From assembly GCF_007859715.1 (NCBI RefSeq), contig NZ_SJPG01000001.1, positions 4,640,001 to 4,704,000 on the forward strand: a stretch of 64,000 nucleotides of DNA, in the 5' to 3' direction. Position numbers and translations under genes: made by a program. The stretch comes from Rubinisphaera italica. Lineage in GTDB: Bacteria; Planctomycetota; Planctomycetia; Planctomycetales; Planctomycetaceae. Positions within the stretch are counted from its first letter, which is position 1. Each line of letters begins with the position of its first letter. Below the pieces are notes generated by a model. It worked only from the letters and a program-made list of their open reading frames with translations. It did not search any database and was not told the DNA's origin. This document shows positions 18,763 through 26,361 of this stretch, one piece after another.

Positions 18763-19128
18763 TCAGTTTTTCTGTAGCTCACCTTCTACAAGGTTGGCGA
18801 GTTGTTGGCCGGTGAGGCCAGCTTGAAATCCGCTGTCCGACTCGGAGCCGATCAATACGGCATCGGGTAATGTAATTTGAAAATTGTCTTCGAGTTCCAT
18901 AACCAGTTCGACCAGATCCAGCTCATCGGCACCAAGTTTTTTCCCCATTATTGGATCAGCAAGGCTGAACGTGTCCTCCGCGACGTTGAATTGCCTGGCG
19001 ATGATCTGTTTGACCATTGCTCGGGTTTCGACTTGAGCCGGGACACCTGCAGGTGGGTCAGAGTAGCCGCCACATCCGACGAGCAGTGCGAGTGTGGCAC
19101 TCACGATAAGCAACGGAATCGGTCTCAT
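18763..19128 (-). CDS. Lipoprotein with acyl-carrier-protein-like domain lacking the carrier serine
   Basis: 121 residues. N-terminal lipoprotein signal MRPIPLLIVSATLALLVGCG with lipobox cysteine C19, then from ~33 to the end an ACP-like four-helix fold: VKQIIARQFNV, then KKLGADELDLVELVMELED. In true ACPs this helix reads GADSLDTVELVMALE and the serine carries 4'-phosphopantetheine; here that position is Glu (E69). The protein would be exported and lipid-anchored, away from the phosphopantetheinyl transferase. So it is probably an ACP-derived binding or structural protein, not an acyl carrier (inference). ATG 19128 follows GAGGCAATGAA; a start at 19245 would bury the signal peptide. It is monocistronic. 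Confidence 0.75.
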   Translation of the reverse strand: MRPIPLLIVSATLALLVGCGGYSDPPAGVPAQVETRAMVKQIIARQFNVAEDTFSLADPIMGKKLGADELDLVELVMELEDNFQITLPDAVLIGSESDSGFQAGLTGQQLANLVEGELQKN

Positions 19129-19288
19129 TTCATTGCCTCGGTTGCTGGATAACTCATGATGGACAGGATTAGCTTCTGTCTCATAAAGTTTGACATTCTG
19201 TATAACACATTTTTCAATATCGACTGAGGAATCGATCTCTGTCAATCAGGAGAAGGTTCGTTAGAGCAGTAGGGTCTGCTGTGCTTAA

Positions 19289-19352
19289 CAAGTGGAAGCC
19301 TCCTATGACTTTGTCACACCGGTCGCTGCTTCGCATCAACCGGTGCTACCCA
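19289..19352 (-). repeat. Family C palindromic repeat
   Basis: ggaagcctcctatgactttg, tcacaccggtcgctgcttcg, catcaaccggtgctaccc. Very close to 17298-17360. Confidence 0.7.
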
Positions 19353-19353
19353 G

Positions 19354-19386
19354 TGCGCCGCCCTGAAAGAATCTTTCAGGGCCACT
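19354..19386 (+). repeat. Family B palindrome
   Basis: gcgccgccctgaaagaatct ttcagggccac, placed directly after the family C unit as at 17186-17360, but in the opposite relative order. Confidence 0.65.
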
Positions 19387-19396
19387 CTATATTTTG

Positions 19397-19978
19397 TTAT
19401 TCTTCGATTTGAAATTCTATTCGATCTTTCCCATACGCATAATAATATGCTGGAATATTAGATAAAGCATTATTTTCCTCAAATGACACTATTTCATCAC
19501 CGTTGTAAATACACCCCTTAAATTCATGACTGTTAAGTTTTGCATTGAAAAGCGTGTACAGAACCTCATTGCAAATAATAGATTCATGCACTTCAACATC
19601 TTCGAAACCGGATTTTTTTATAATACTTTCAATGGTTTCTTCTACTTCAGGTTCCAGTTGATGAACTTCTTCTGGGGATTGTGAGATCATGAGATACATA
19701 CCTAAATATGATATTATCAGGTCTTCAGGTTCTACTTTATCATGATCAACGTCGCAAAACGAAAAACAGCATGGACCATTAAATCCTCCTCCCTGAGAAC
19801 CATCTCGCATCTCGTAATCTAAAAGAGTTACATATTCTACATCATCGTGTCCATCTATTTTGACCATAGCTTCATAACGAATATGAATACGCCTGGGCTT
19901 TTCACCAAGCTCAAACGGCGTCGACAACCACTTTGAAAACTGTCGCTTCATTATAAAATGTAGAATTTTTTGTAACAT
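19397..19978 (-). CDS. Hypothetical protein, no family recognised
   Basis: 193 residues, soluble and acidic, no signal peptide. Features seen: a basic N-terminus (MKRQFSKW from an alternative start at 19951), two clusters of strand-like sequence (IRYEAMVKI, YVTLLDYEM), a glycine/cysteine stretch GGGFNGPCCFSFCDVDHD, and a Glu-rich C-terminal half. Composition is A/T-richer than the housekeeping genes around it, and it sits between palindromic repeats on both sides, as does the next gene; both could be late acquisitions. I cannot name a function. Start 19978 or 19951 are equally possible. Confidence 0.55.
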   Translation of the reverse strand: MLQKILHFIMKRQFSKWLSTPFELGEKPRRIHIRYEAMVKIDGHDDVEYVTLLDYEMRDGSQGGGFNGPCCFSFCDVDHDKVEPEDLIISYLGMYLMISQSPEEVHQLEPEVEETIESIIKKSGFEDVEVHESIICNEVLYTLFNAKLNSHEFKGCIYNGDEIVSFEENNALSNIPAYYYAYGKDRIEFQIEE

Positions 19979-20055
19979 GTCTTATAATATCTGAGTGGAC
20001 GAAGTCCATCAGATGCTTTCAGTTAAATGAACTGTTCTGCCAAGTCCTGCTTACG

Positions 20056-20130
20056 GCTATGCCGTCCTGAGAGAATCTGTCAGGGCCATTCGCGGTAGTT
20101 GATTCGCATCAACCGGTTCCATCCGCGGCA
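20056..20130 (+). repeat. Family B plus partial family C repeat
   Basis: atgccgtcctgagagaatct, then gtcagggccattcgcggtag, then cgcatcaaccggttccatcc. The order B then C repeats that at 17186-17360. Confidence 0.55.
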
Positions 20131-20185
20131 AAGTTTATTTTGCAAATATAGAACCACCTCAGTAATTACGTGTCGTGATAACATT

Positions 20186-20773
20186 ATGAAAAATAATTGG
20201 CCCAAGCTTGGTGACAAACTGTTTTCCGAAACAGACCAAGTAGATAGTGACTTCCACCGTGAAAGTCTCTTCTGTCGTAATCAACCTCAAGCGGGTGCAT
20301 TTTATGATGCTGCAATCACATTGATTGATAACTCCAAGTGCGAAGACAGGTACAAGGACTATTTAATTATTCCAGTGTGCTATCTCTTTCGGCATTCGGT
20401 TGAAATTCGTTTGAAGAATATACTTAAGTACTGTATTGAAACCGGGAGAGTTAAAGAAACTAAATCAATTGTTAAAGTGTTGAAAGGGCATTCACTTCAA
20501 CCTCTGTGGAATAAGGCCAAACATTTAATTGAGGATATGGGTGATGATCCAGACCTAATCCTTGCGACCGAAACGATAATTCTAGAACTTCACAACACTG
20601 ACCGAACCGGCCAGACGTTCCGCTATTACCAAAACACTGACGAGACTGTAAATGACTACTCACAACTTCCAATCTGGATAAACAAAAAGAACTTACGCGA
20701 CAGGATGGAGGGTCTCAACGGTTTTCTTTCGTCTTGTGAGTTGATTGCGAAAGAGGACTTTCAGAATGGTTAA
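20186..20773 (+). CDS. Hypothetical protein, possibly HEPN-like helical fold
   Basis: 195 residues from ATG 20186 (MKNNWPKLGDKLF); a start at 20099 would translate repeat sequence and is rejected. The mid-part YKDYLIIPVCYLFRHSVEIRL-K and GHSLQPLW resembles a group of helical proteins with an (L)RHxxEhxLK motif followed by a GHxL helix, which I associate with HEPN-like hypothetical proteins. The HEPN RNase motif Rx4-6H is not clearly present (RHSVEI is the nearest), so nuclease activity is not supported. It lies between family B/C repeats and family A and has A/T-rich codons unlike ffh next door, suggesting transfer. Function unknown. Confidence 0.55.
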   Translation: MKNNWPKLGDKLFSETDQVDSDFHRESLFCRNQPQAGAFYDAAITLIDNSKCEDRYKDYLIIPVCYLFRHSVEIRLKNILKYCIETGRVKETKSIVKVLKGHSLQPLWNKAKHLIEDMGDDPDLILATETIILELHNTDRTGQTFRYYQNTDETVNDYSQLPIWINKKNLRDRMEGLNGFLSSCELIAKEDFQNG

Positions 20774-20843
20774 TACACCAAGCCGAGCAACCTCTTAAGG
20801 CTCAGACTTCGTGCTATTTGACTCTGGGCTTTTTTGCCAGTCG

Positions 20844-20914
20844 TAAGATGTCCCGCCCGACTTTGTCGGTTGGGGCCTGGAAGTACAAGATGCTTTACCA
20901 TTAGCTCTCCATGC
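20844..20914 (-). repeat. Family A palindromic repeat (inverted, diverged)
   Basis: gatgtcccgcccgactttgt, cggttggggcctggaagtac and aagatgctttaccattagct. Lies just upstream of ffh. Confidence 0.55.
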
Positions 20915-21039
20915 CTAATGAACTGCAAAATCATTTTCTCAATCGCCTTTTTGGTTTGCTTGCGAGTCGAATTGCAATTCCATAAACTACCCGTTCTTCG
21001 GTTAAGACTGGCCTGACATTATGAACAGGCAACTTCTTC

Positions 21040-22527
21040 ATGTTTGAGTCCATTACAAAGAGTTTAGGCAGTGCGCTGGGCAATTTGCAGCGTGGCCGTA
21101 TTAATGAAGCCAATATTCAAGAGGCGATTCAGGAGATTAAGCAGGCGCTGCTGGAAGCGGATGTCAGCTATGATGTTGTTGATGAGTTCATAAAGACGGT
21201 CACGCAGCAGTCTCTGGGGGAAAAGGTTCTCAAGTCGCTTAAGCCGGGCGAGCAGATTGTCGGGATTGTTCATCAGGAACTGATCAACCTGATGGGGCCT
21301 GTCGACCATTCGCTGCATATGCGGAAGTCGGGTATCAGCATCATTATGATGTGTGGTCTGCAGGGGTCCGGGAAAACGACGACCTGTGCCAAGCTCGCCA
21401 AAATGTTGCTGGCTGAAGGTCGCAAACCGATGCTCGTCGCAGCCGACTTGCAGCGTCCGGGTGCGATTGAACAGCTGAAAACCGTTGGTGCTCAGGTTGG
21501 GGTGCCGGTGCATGCGGAAGATCCCAAAGGGAATAATCCGGTCAAAGTTTGCCAGAATGGTGTGGCAGCCGCGAAGAAGACCAGTTCGGTTGATACTGTC
21601 ATTCTCGATACCGCCGGTCGATTGCATGTCGATGCGGAATTGATGAAAGAGCTGTCTCAAATCGATCGCAAGTTGAGCCCAGATCAGGTGTTGCTCGTGA
21701 CCGATGCGATGACTGGTCAGGATGCGGTCCGCTCGGCGAAAGCGTTCAACGAAGCTCTCGAACTCGATGGAGCGATCCTCACCAAACTCGACGGCGACAC
21801 CCGTGGTGGAGCGGCGTTGAGTGTGAAGCAGGTGACCGGCGTGCCGATTAAGTTTATCGGTGTTGGCGAGCAGCTCGACAAGCTGGAACTGTTTCATCCG
21901 GATCGTATGGCGAGTCGAATTCTGGGGATGGGCGATATTGTTTCGCTCGTCGAAAAAGCCCAGATGCAGTTCGATGCCGAGGAGATGGAGAAGCAGCAGG
22001 AAAGAATGGCCAAGGGGAAATTTACCCTGGACGATTTCCACAAGCAGATGAAGCAGATCAAGAAGCTCGGCTCGATGGGCGAAATCATGAAAATGATTCC
22101 CGGCATGGGTGGCATGGCTGACATGATGGCTCAGACCGACGGGATGAATCCGGACAAAGAAATCGGCCGCATGGAAGCGATGATTTCTTCGATGACGCCC
22201 CAGGAACGTCAAAACCCGAATTTGATCGACCGCAGCCGACGTAATCGAATTGCCCGGGGTTGTGGATCGGAGCCGGGAGCGGTCGGGAATCTGGTCAAGC
22301 AGTTTAACGACATGGCTGGCATGATGCAGAAGATGGCCGGCATGGGTGTCCGCGACAAAATGCGAGCCGTCCAGGAACTCTCCAAAATGGGCATGGCCGA
22401 CCCAGGCGGACGGATCACCGATAAAAAACTCCGCAGCAAACGCGGCCCAGCTGATGAGAAGAAACTGCAGCAGATTAAGAAAGATAAGCGGAAGCAGGCA
22501 CGGAAGGCGCGGAAGAAGAATCGGTGA
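21040..22527 (+). CDS. ffh: Signal recognition particle protein Ffh (SRP54)
   Basis: 495 residues. N domain, then the GTPase G domain with [15 protein letters not shown] (P loop, ~107-121), [39 protein letters not shown], and the methionine-rich M domain (~300-440: [29 protein letters not shown]) that binds signal peptides and SRP RNA. A basic Lys/Arg tail extends the C-terminus by ~40 residues. Ffh with 4.5S RNA delivers nascent membrane proteins to FtsY. ATG 21040 gives the standard [10 protein letters not shown] start. No SRP RNA gene was recognised nearby. A hairpin follows (22533-22618), then purB. Confidence 0.97.
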   Translation: MFESITKSLGSALGNLQRGRINEANIQEAIQEIKQALLEADVSYDVVDEFIKTVTQQSLGEKVLKSLKPGEQIVGIVHQELINLMGPVDHSLHMRKSGISIIMMCGLQGSGKTTTCAKLAKMLLAEGRKPMLVAADLQRPGAIEQLKTVGAQVGVPVHAEDPKGNNPVKVCQNGVAAAKKTSSVDTVILDTAGRLHVDAELMKELSQIDRKLSPDQVLLVTDAMTGQDAVRSAKAFNEALELDGAILTKLDGDTRGGAALSVKQVTGVPIKFIGVGEQLDKLELFHPDRMASRILGMGDIVSLVEKAQMQFDAEEMEKQQERMAKGKFTLDDFHKQMKQIKKLGSMGEIMKMIPGMGGMADMMAQTDGMNPDKEIGRMEAMISSMTPQERQNPNLIDRSRRNRIARGCGSEPGAVGNLVKQFNDMAGMMQKMAGMGVRDKMRAVQELSKMGMADPGGRITDKKLRSKRGPADEKKLQQIKKDKRKQARKARKKNR

Positions 22528-22532
22528 TTGTC

Positions 22533-22618
22533 GGGGTTCGGGATTCGGGTATCGGGTTTCGAATTCACAGATTGCCTCACTTGAACATACGAAACCCGAA
22601 TACCGAAACCCGAAACCC
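22533..22618. repeat. Large inverted repeat between ffh and purB
   Basis: ggttcgggattcgggtatcg (22534-22553) and the near-reverse-complement accgaaacccgaaaccc (22602-22618) with cgaaacccgaata in between form a long hairpin of iterated cgggt(a/t)tc units. No T tract follows, so termination is doubtful; it may be a separate repeat family. Confidence 0.6.
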
Positions 22619-22625
22619 ACATTAA

Positions 22626-24056
22626 ATGACACACGACATCTACCAAAATCCGCTCAATACCCGTTACGCTTCTCGTGAGATGAGTGGCATCTGGTCTGCT
22701 CAGAAGAAACATTCGACGTGGCGGCGGCTGTGGCTGGCGCTGGCGGAATCTCAACAGGAGTTGGGGCTGGATATTTCGGAGGCTCAGCTCAATGAGTTGC
22801 GTAACAGTCTGGATGATATTGATTTTGAGAGTGCGGCTAAGCATGAGAAGAATGTTCGTCACGATGTGATGGCTCATGTGCATACGTGGGGAGATCAATG
22901 CCCGGCTGCCAAACCGATTATTCACCTCGGAGCGACCAGCTGTTTTGTGACCGACAATTCGGAGTTGATTCAGATTCGCGAGAGCCTGATGCTCGTTCGC
23001 GAGAGGCTCGTGAATGTGATCGATCAGCTGGCGAAGTTCGCGAAAAAATATCGCGATCTCCCCTGCCTCGGTTTCACTCACCTGCAACCGGCTCAGCCTA
23101 TGACCATCGGCAAACGGGCGACGCTGTGGTGTTATGATCTTGTGCTCGATCTCGATGAAATCAATCATCGACTCGCAGTGCTGAAAATGCGGGGCATTAA
23201 AGGGACGACCGGTACACAGGCGACTTTTCTGCAGTTGTTTGGAGGCGATCACGGCAAAGTTGCTGCTCTCGACAAACTCGTTTGCGAGAAGATGGGGTTT
23301 GAGAGTTCCTATGCGGTCACCGGGCAAACTTATTCCCGCAAGATTGACGCTCAAGTGCTGGCCAGCCTGAGTGGGATTGCTCAGTCATCTCACAAAGCGG
23401 GTTCGGATATTCGGATTCTGCAGCATCGAAAAGAATTGGAAGAGCCGTTCGAGAAGAATCAGATTGGTTCGTCAGCAATGGCTTACAAACGGAATCCGAT
23501 GCGGTCCGAGCGGATGTGTGCGCTCGCTCGATTTGCGATGTCGCTGCAGGCGAATGCCGATCAAACGATGGCGACCCAGTGGATGGAACGCACGCTCGAT
23601 GATTCGGCCAACCGAAGGCTTTCGTTGCCGCAGGCGTTTCTGTCGGTTGATGCGATCCTGATCATCTATCGCAATATTTGCGATGGGTTGGTCGTTTACC
23701 CGAAAGTGATCGAGAAGAATCTGAATGCGGAATTGCCATTCATGGCGACCGAAGAAATTCTGATGGCGGGCGTTGCGGCTGGCGGGGATCGTCAGGAACT
23801 GCATGAGCTGATTCGTGTTTACAGTCACGAGGCGTCGAAAGTCGTGAAAGAAGAAGGCTTGCCGAATGATTTGATCGAACGGCTGACGAAAGACGCAGCT
23901 TTCTCCAAAATCGACCTGGCGGCTACGCTGGATGCGAAACGGTATATCGGTCGGTCTCCGGAGCAGGTCGATGAATTTCTGCGGGATTATATTGAGCCCA
24001 TCCGTAAGGATTTTGCGGAGGCGCTCAAGCGTGGAAACGAAGATTTGGATGTTTAG
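22626..24056 (+). CDS. purB: Adenylosuccinate lyase
   Basis: 476 residues, the normal length of the longer PurB group. It cleaves SAICAR and adenylosuccinate to fumarate plus AICAR or AMP in purine synthesis. Fumarase/aspartase-superfamily motifs are intact: [37 protein letters not shown], and the signature loop [14 protein letters not shown] with the catalytic serine. Cytoplasmic tetramer. The ATG start at 22626 lacks a clear Shine-Dalgarno, which is frequent in planctomycetes. Same orientation as ffh upstream and the toxin-antitoxin pair downstream. Confidence 0.96.
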   Translation: MTHDIYQNPLNTRYASREMSGIWSAQKKHSTWRRLWLALAESQQELGLDISEAQLNELRNSLDDIDFESAAKHEKNVRHDVMAHVHTWGDQCPAAKPIIHLGATSCFVTDNSELIQIRESLMLVRERLVNVIDQLAKFAKKYRDLPCLGFTHLQPAQPMTIGKRATLWCYDLVLDLDEINHRLAVLKMRGIKGTTGTQATFLQLFGGDHGKVAALDKLVCEKMGFESSYAVTGQTYSRKIDAQVLASLSGIAQSSHKAGSDIRILQHRKELEEPFEKNQIGSSAMAYKRNPMRSERMCALARFAMSLQANADQTMATQWMERTLDDSANRRLSLPQAFLSVDAILIIYRNICDGLVVYPKVIEKNLNAELPFMATEEILMAGVAAGGDRQELHELIRVYSHEASKVVKEEGLPNDLIERLTKDAAFSKIDLAATLDAKRYIGRSPEQVDEFLRDYIEPIRKDFAEALKRGNEDLDV

Positions 24057-24129
24057 TGCCGTTTCAATTGCATCAAGATCTGCATATGATGAACTGGAAG
24101 CGAGTGAATCATTTATCTGGAGCAGTAGG

Positions 24130-24354
24130 ATGATCTCAAGAATTACGATTGATCCTGAAATCTGTCATGGCAAGCCCTGTCTGCGGGGATTGCGGTATCC
24201 AGTTACGATGGTTCTTGAGTTGCTGGCCTCGGGAATGTCGGTTCCTGAGATCCTGGCTGATTATCCAGATCTGGAAGCGGACGATATTACTGCATGCCTG
24301 CAGTATGCGGCTCGCTTAAGTGATGTGAAATCGACAACACAGGTTTCCATATGA
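24130..24354 (+). CDS. DUF433 antitoxin-like protein
   Basis: 74 residues: ITIDPEICHGKPCLRGLRYP followed by VLELLASGMSVPEILADYPD and LEADDITACLQYAARL, the textbook DUF433 pattern with an HTH-like C-terminal half that can bind the operator. DUF433 genes typically precede a DUF5615 PIN-like toxin, as here: the stop overlaps the next start by four bases (ATGA). I chose ATG 24130 because GGAG precedes it at 7 bases and homologues start at this residue; longer upstream frames run through purB. It should repress its own operon with the partner (family knowledge). Confidence 0.9.
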   Translation: MISRITIDPEICHGKPCLRGLRYPVTMVLELLASGMSVPEILADYPDLEADDITACLQYAARLSDVKSTTQVSI

Positions 24355-24704
24355 AATGGTTGGTCGATGCGCAGTTGCCTAAACGACTCTCCGAACGTCT
24401 TAATGAGCTTGGGCAAGACTCGATCCATACACTTGAGCTACCTGAAGCAAATCGCACGACTGATGATCAAATTAGTCAGATTGCAGATGGTCAAAACAGA
24501 GCAGTAGTCTCGAAAGACAGTGACTTTCTGGATTCCCACTTGGTAACAGGTTCACCAAAGCAATTTTTGTGGGTGAAAACAGGAAATCTCTCGAACAATG
24601 CATTACTCACATTGTTCGAGAACAAATTGATCGAACTGGAATCTGCCTTTCAGCAAGTCGATTGTGTCGAGTTGACTCAAGCCGATTTAATCCTGCATCA
24701 ATAA
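24351..24704 (+). CDS. DUF5615 PIN-like toxin
   Basis: 117 residues. MKWLVDAQLPKRLSERLNELG carries the first acidic residue (D6) of the PIN-like fold; TTDDQISQIA and VVSKDSDFLD supply the further acidic positions. This is the VapC-related Mut7-C/DUF5615 family, putative RNases. Translationally coupled to the DUF433 gene by a 4-base overlap. Cytoplasmic. The acidic triad is complete by eye, so the toxin may be active; the target RNA is unknown. Confidence 0.9.
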   Translation: MKWLVDAQLPKRLSERLNELGQDSIHTLELPEANRTTDDQISQIADGQNRAVVSKDSDFLDSHLVTGSPKQFLWVKTGNLSNNALLTLFENKLIELESAFQQVDCVELTQADLILHQ

Positions 24705-24720
24705 TTACTATGCCAAATCT

Positions 24721-25323
24721 TCAATCCGCGAAGCTTTTCAAGATCTCCTCATATGTCTTGACGTGATCCCTAAAGGTTTCGGGTGTCGCGGTGTAGGTGA
24801 TGATGTAACTCTTGTCCTCATTCTGACTGGCCATGTAAAACTGACGTTGTTTCAAGGTATTGGGGACCGTTTCTGAGGGATTCATCCGCTGGTCGACAAT
24901 CACTCCTTTGTTGGAGCCGAAGGTCTGAATTTTTGATTTGAAGTTATCGACTTTCATGCCCATCTGCTTGTACTGCTGGGGGAGAATTTTCACGATTAGA
25001 TCGGCAAATTCCTGAGTGGCCGGAAGTTTACTATCGATGACGACAACATTCACGTTTTCGAGAAAATCATCCTGTCCATTTCGGATCAGCAGGACTTTAA
25101 TTTTCTCGAAATCGAAACTTTGCTTTTTCAGGTAGTCTTTGGCGGTATCGGTTATCCCGCCATCAATGAGTTCGGATTTGAGCGATCCATTGATCGGCAG
25201 CCAGCCGGTAGGATGGGTGAATGAAAATCCCGATTTATCTCGGTAGTCTTCACAAAAAGCGGTATTGGCCAGACCAACAAGCATTAGGCTGAAAATCAGC
25301 AGGGACGATGATAAGCGTTGCAT
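24721..25323 (-). CDS. Exported PsbP/DcrB-like hypothetical protein
   Basis: 200 residues with a signal peptide (MQRLSSSLLIFSLMLVGLANTAFC). The mature part begins YRDKSGFSFTHPTGWLPINGS, the opening of the PsbP/DcrB/Mog1-type fold, and closes with YMASQNEDKSYIITYTATPETF and HVKTYEEILKSF, again typical. A 180-residue mature domain fits that family. Probably periplasmic or anchored loosely; no enzyme residues. Convergent with the toxin gene, whose stop is 17 bases away. Role unknown. Confidence 0.75.
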   Translation of the reverse strand: MQRLSSSLLIFSLMLVGLANTAFCEDYRDKSGFSFTHPTGWLPINGSLKSELIDGGITDTAKDYLKKQSFDFEKIKVLLIRNGQDDFLENVNVVVIDSKLPATQEFADLIVKILPQQYKQMGMKVDNFKSKIQTFGSNKGVIVDQRMNPSETVPNTLKQRQFYMASQNEDKSYIITYTATPETFRDHVKTYEEILKSFAD

Positions 25324-25416
25324 CGGAGATTCCTTTGGGTGAAATTTAAGGAAAGAACAGTTATAGAACTCCTAACAATACACGAAATTAAATTCGTTTT
25401 AGTCGTATGAAATCAC

Positions 25417-25502
25417 GGGTGGCGAGGCGCTCTCGAAGAGAAGCCCCCGAATCGTAAAACTTCCGGGGGCTTCCGCTGACGCGGAGCGTCCCCGGCACCC
25501 CA
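25417..25502 (-). repeat. Family H repeat (inverted copy of 15209-15297)
   Basis: gggtggcgaggcgctctcga, agagaagcccccgaatcgta, ttccgggggcttccgctgac gcggagcg. The two copies are almost the same length and differ mainly in the spacer and small loops. Confidence 0.75.
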
Positions 25503-25693
25503 GATCATTTAGACTGAAATCAGTTTTGTTAGCGGTTCATAATCGGCTTTATCATGCCGTCTCATTTGGCAAATGTACACTGTAGTGAGGGAATGTTACA
25601 GATTGTTATGCAATTCGTGATTGTGAAATTAGGTAAGTTTTAAGCGGGACTCATTTTTTTGATCGCGAAATGATCTGGAATGGTCTTCTCTAG

Positions 25694-25722
25694 TTGAAAA
25701 ACTGTTGAGATCTGACTACAGT
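25694..25722 (+). promoter_or_regulatory. Candidate rpsO promoter
   Basis: TTGAAA (25694-25699), 17-base spacer, TACAGT (25717-25722), about 105 bases before the rpsO start. The leader between them and rpsO could hold the usual S15 autoregulatory RNA, which I could not verify. Confidence 0.35.
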
Positions 25723-25828
25723 ACCGAATTCCGCGAATTGGCGCGATTCTAAAAGACGGCGAAGTTGCCGAATTCCGAGTGGGATGTTCACTCATTATTG
25801 TAGATTTTCTGTAAGGGTGTTTTAAGGT

Positions 25829-26098
25829 ATGTCAATCACCAAAGTGAAGAAGCAGGAACTGATTGATGATTATAAGCGAACCGAAGGGGATACCGGTTCG
25901 CCCGATGTTCAGATTGCCGTTTTATCCCATCGTATCAGCGAGTTGACCGCTCACTTGAAGACTCACAGCAAAGATTTTGCAAGCCGACGTGGTCTGCTGA
26001 TGCTGGTCAGCCGTCGTCGCCGATTGCTCGATTATGTTCGAGCCAAGGATCCGTCACGTTACGCATCCCTGATTGAGCGACTCAGTTTGAGAAAGTAG
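25829..26098 (+). CDS. rpsO: 30S ribosomal protein S15
   Basis: 89 residues, exact S15 size. The 16S rRNA-binding helices show [37 protein letters not shown] and [17 protein letters not shown]15 is a primary binder of the central domain of 16S rRNA. GTGTTTTAAGGT gives the ribosome site before ATG 25829. Followed by a terminator and then pnp, the conserved rpsO-pnp order. Confidence 0.98.
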   Translation: MSITKVKKQELIDDYKRTEGDTGSPDVQIAVLSHRISELTAHLKTHSKDFASRRGLLMLVSRRRRLLDYVRAKDPSRYASLIERLSLRK

Positions 26099-26104
26099 CG
26101 GTTT

Positions 26105-26131
26105 AACCCGGCGAGTTTTCGTCGGGTTTTC
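26105..26131 (+). terminator. Terminator/attenuator after rpsO
   Basis: Stem aacccggcga (26105-26114) / tcgtcgggtt (26119-26128) with a GTTT loop and one G-T pair, then tttctctttt. Seven bases past the rpsO stop; it probably reduces read-through into pnp. Confidence 0.75.
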
Positions 26132-26361
26132 TCTTTTACCCGCCTTGCGTAAGGGTGGAATGGCTACTGATTGATAGCCGAATTGATGATCTGAATTCCC
26201 GGGAAGCCGCTGTGGATTTCAGGTCGATGCTGGACGCATTTCTGTATTACTGCGTCGTTGATTTGTTAACGAAAATGTTGTCGAACGCTTGCAGGCTGGC
26301 TGCTGATGAAAGTAGCCGTGAATTCATTGCTAAATATCGATAGAAAAAAGAAAGAAAATCT

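Noticed and set aside
20186..20773. Considered calling this gene a HEPN nuclease toxin
   Set aside because: The Rx4-6H catalytic motif is not convincing and no MNT-type or other antitoxin lies next to it.
21064..22632. A 522-codon open frame on the minus strand through ffh
   Set aside because: It is antisense to the clearly conserved Ffh gene; its His/Leu-rich product matches nothing and arises from the codon bias of the sense strand.
22209..23354. A 381-codon minus-strand frame across the ffh-purB junction
   Set aside because: Antisense to two certain genes and it translates an inverted repeat; no ribosome site or family resemblance.
26155..26343. A 62-codon frame between rpsO and pnp
   Set aside because: Lies in the leader of pnp where regulatory RNA is expected; no ribosome site and no resemblance to a known small protein.
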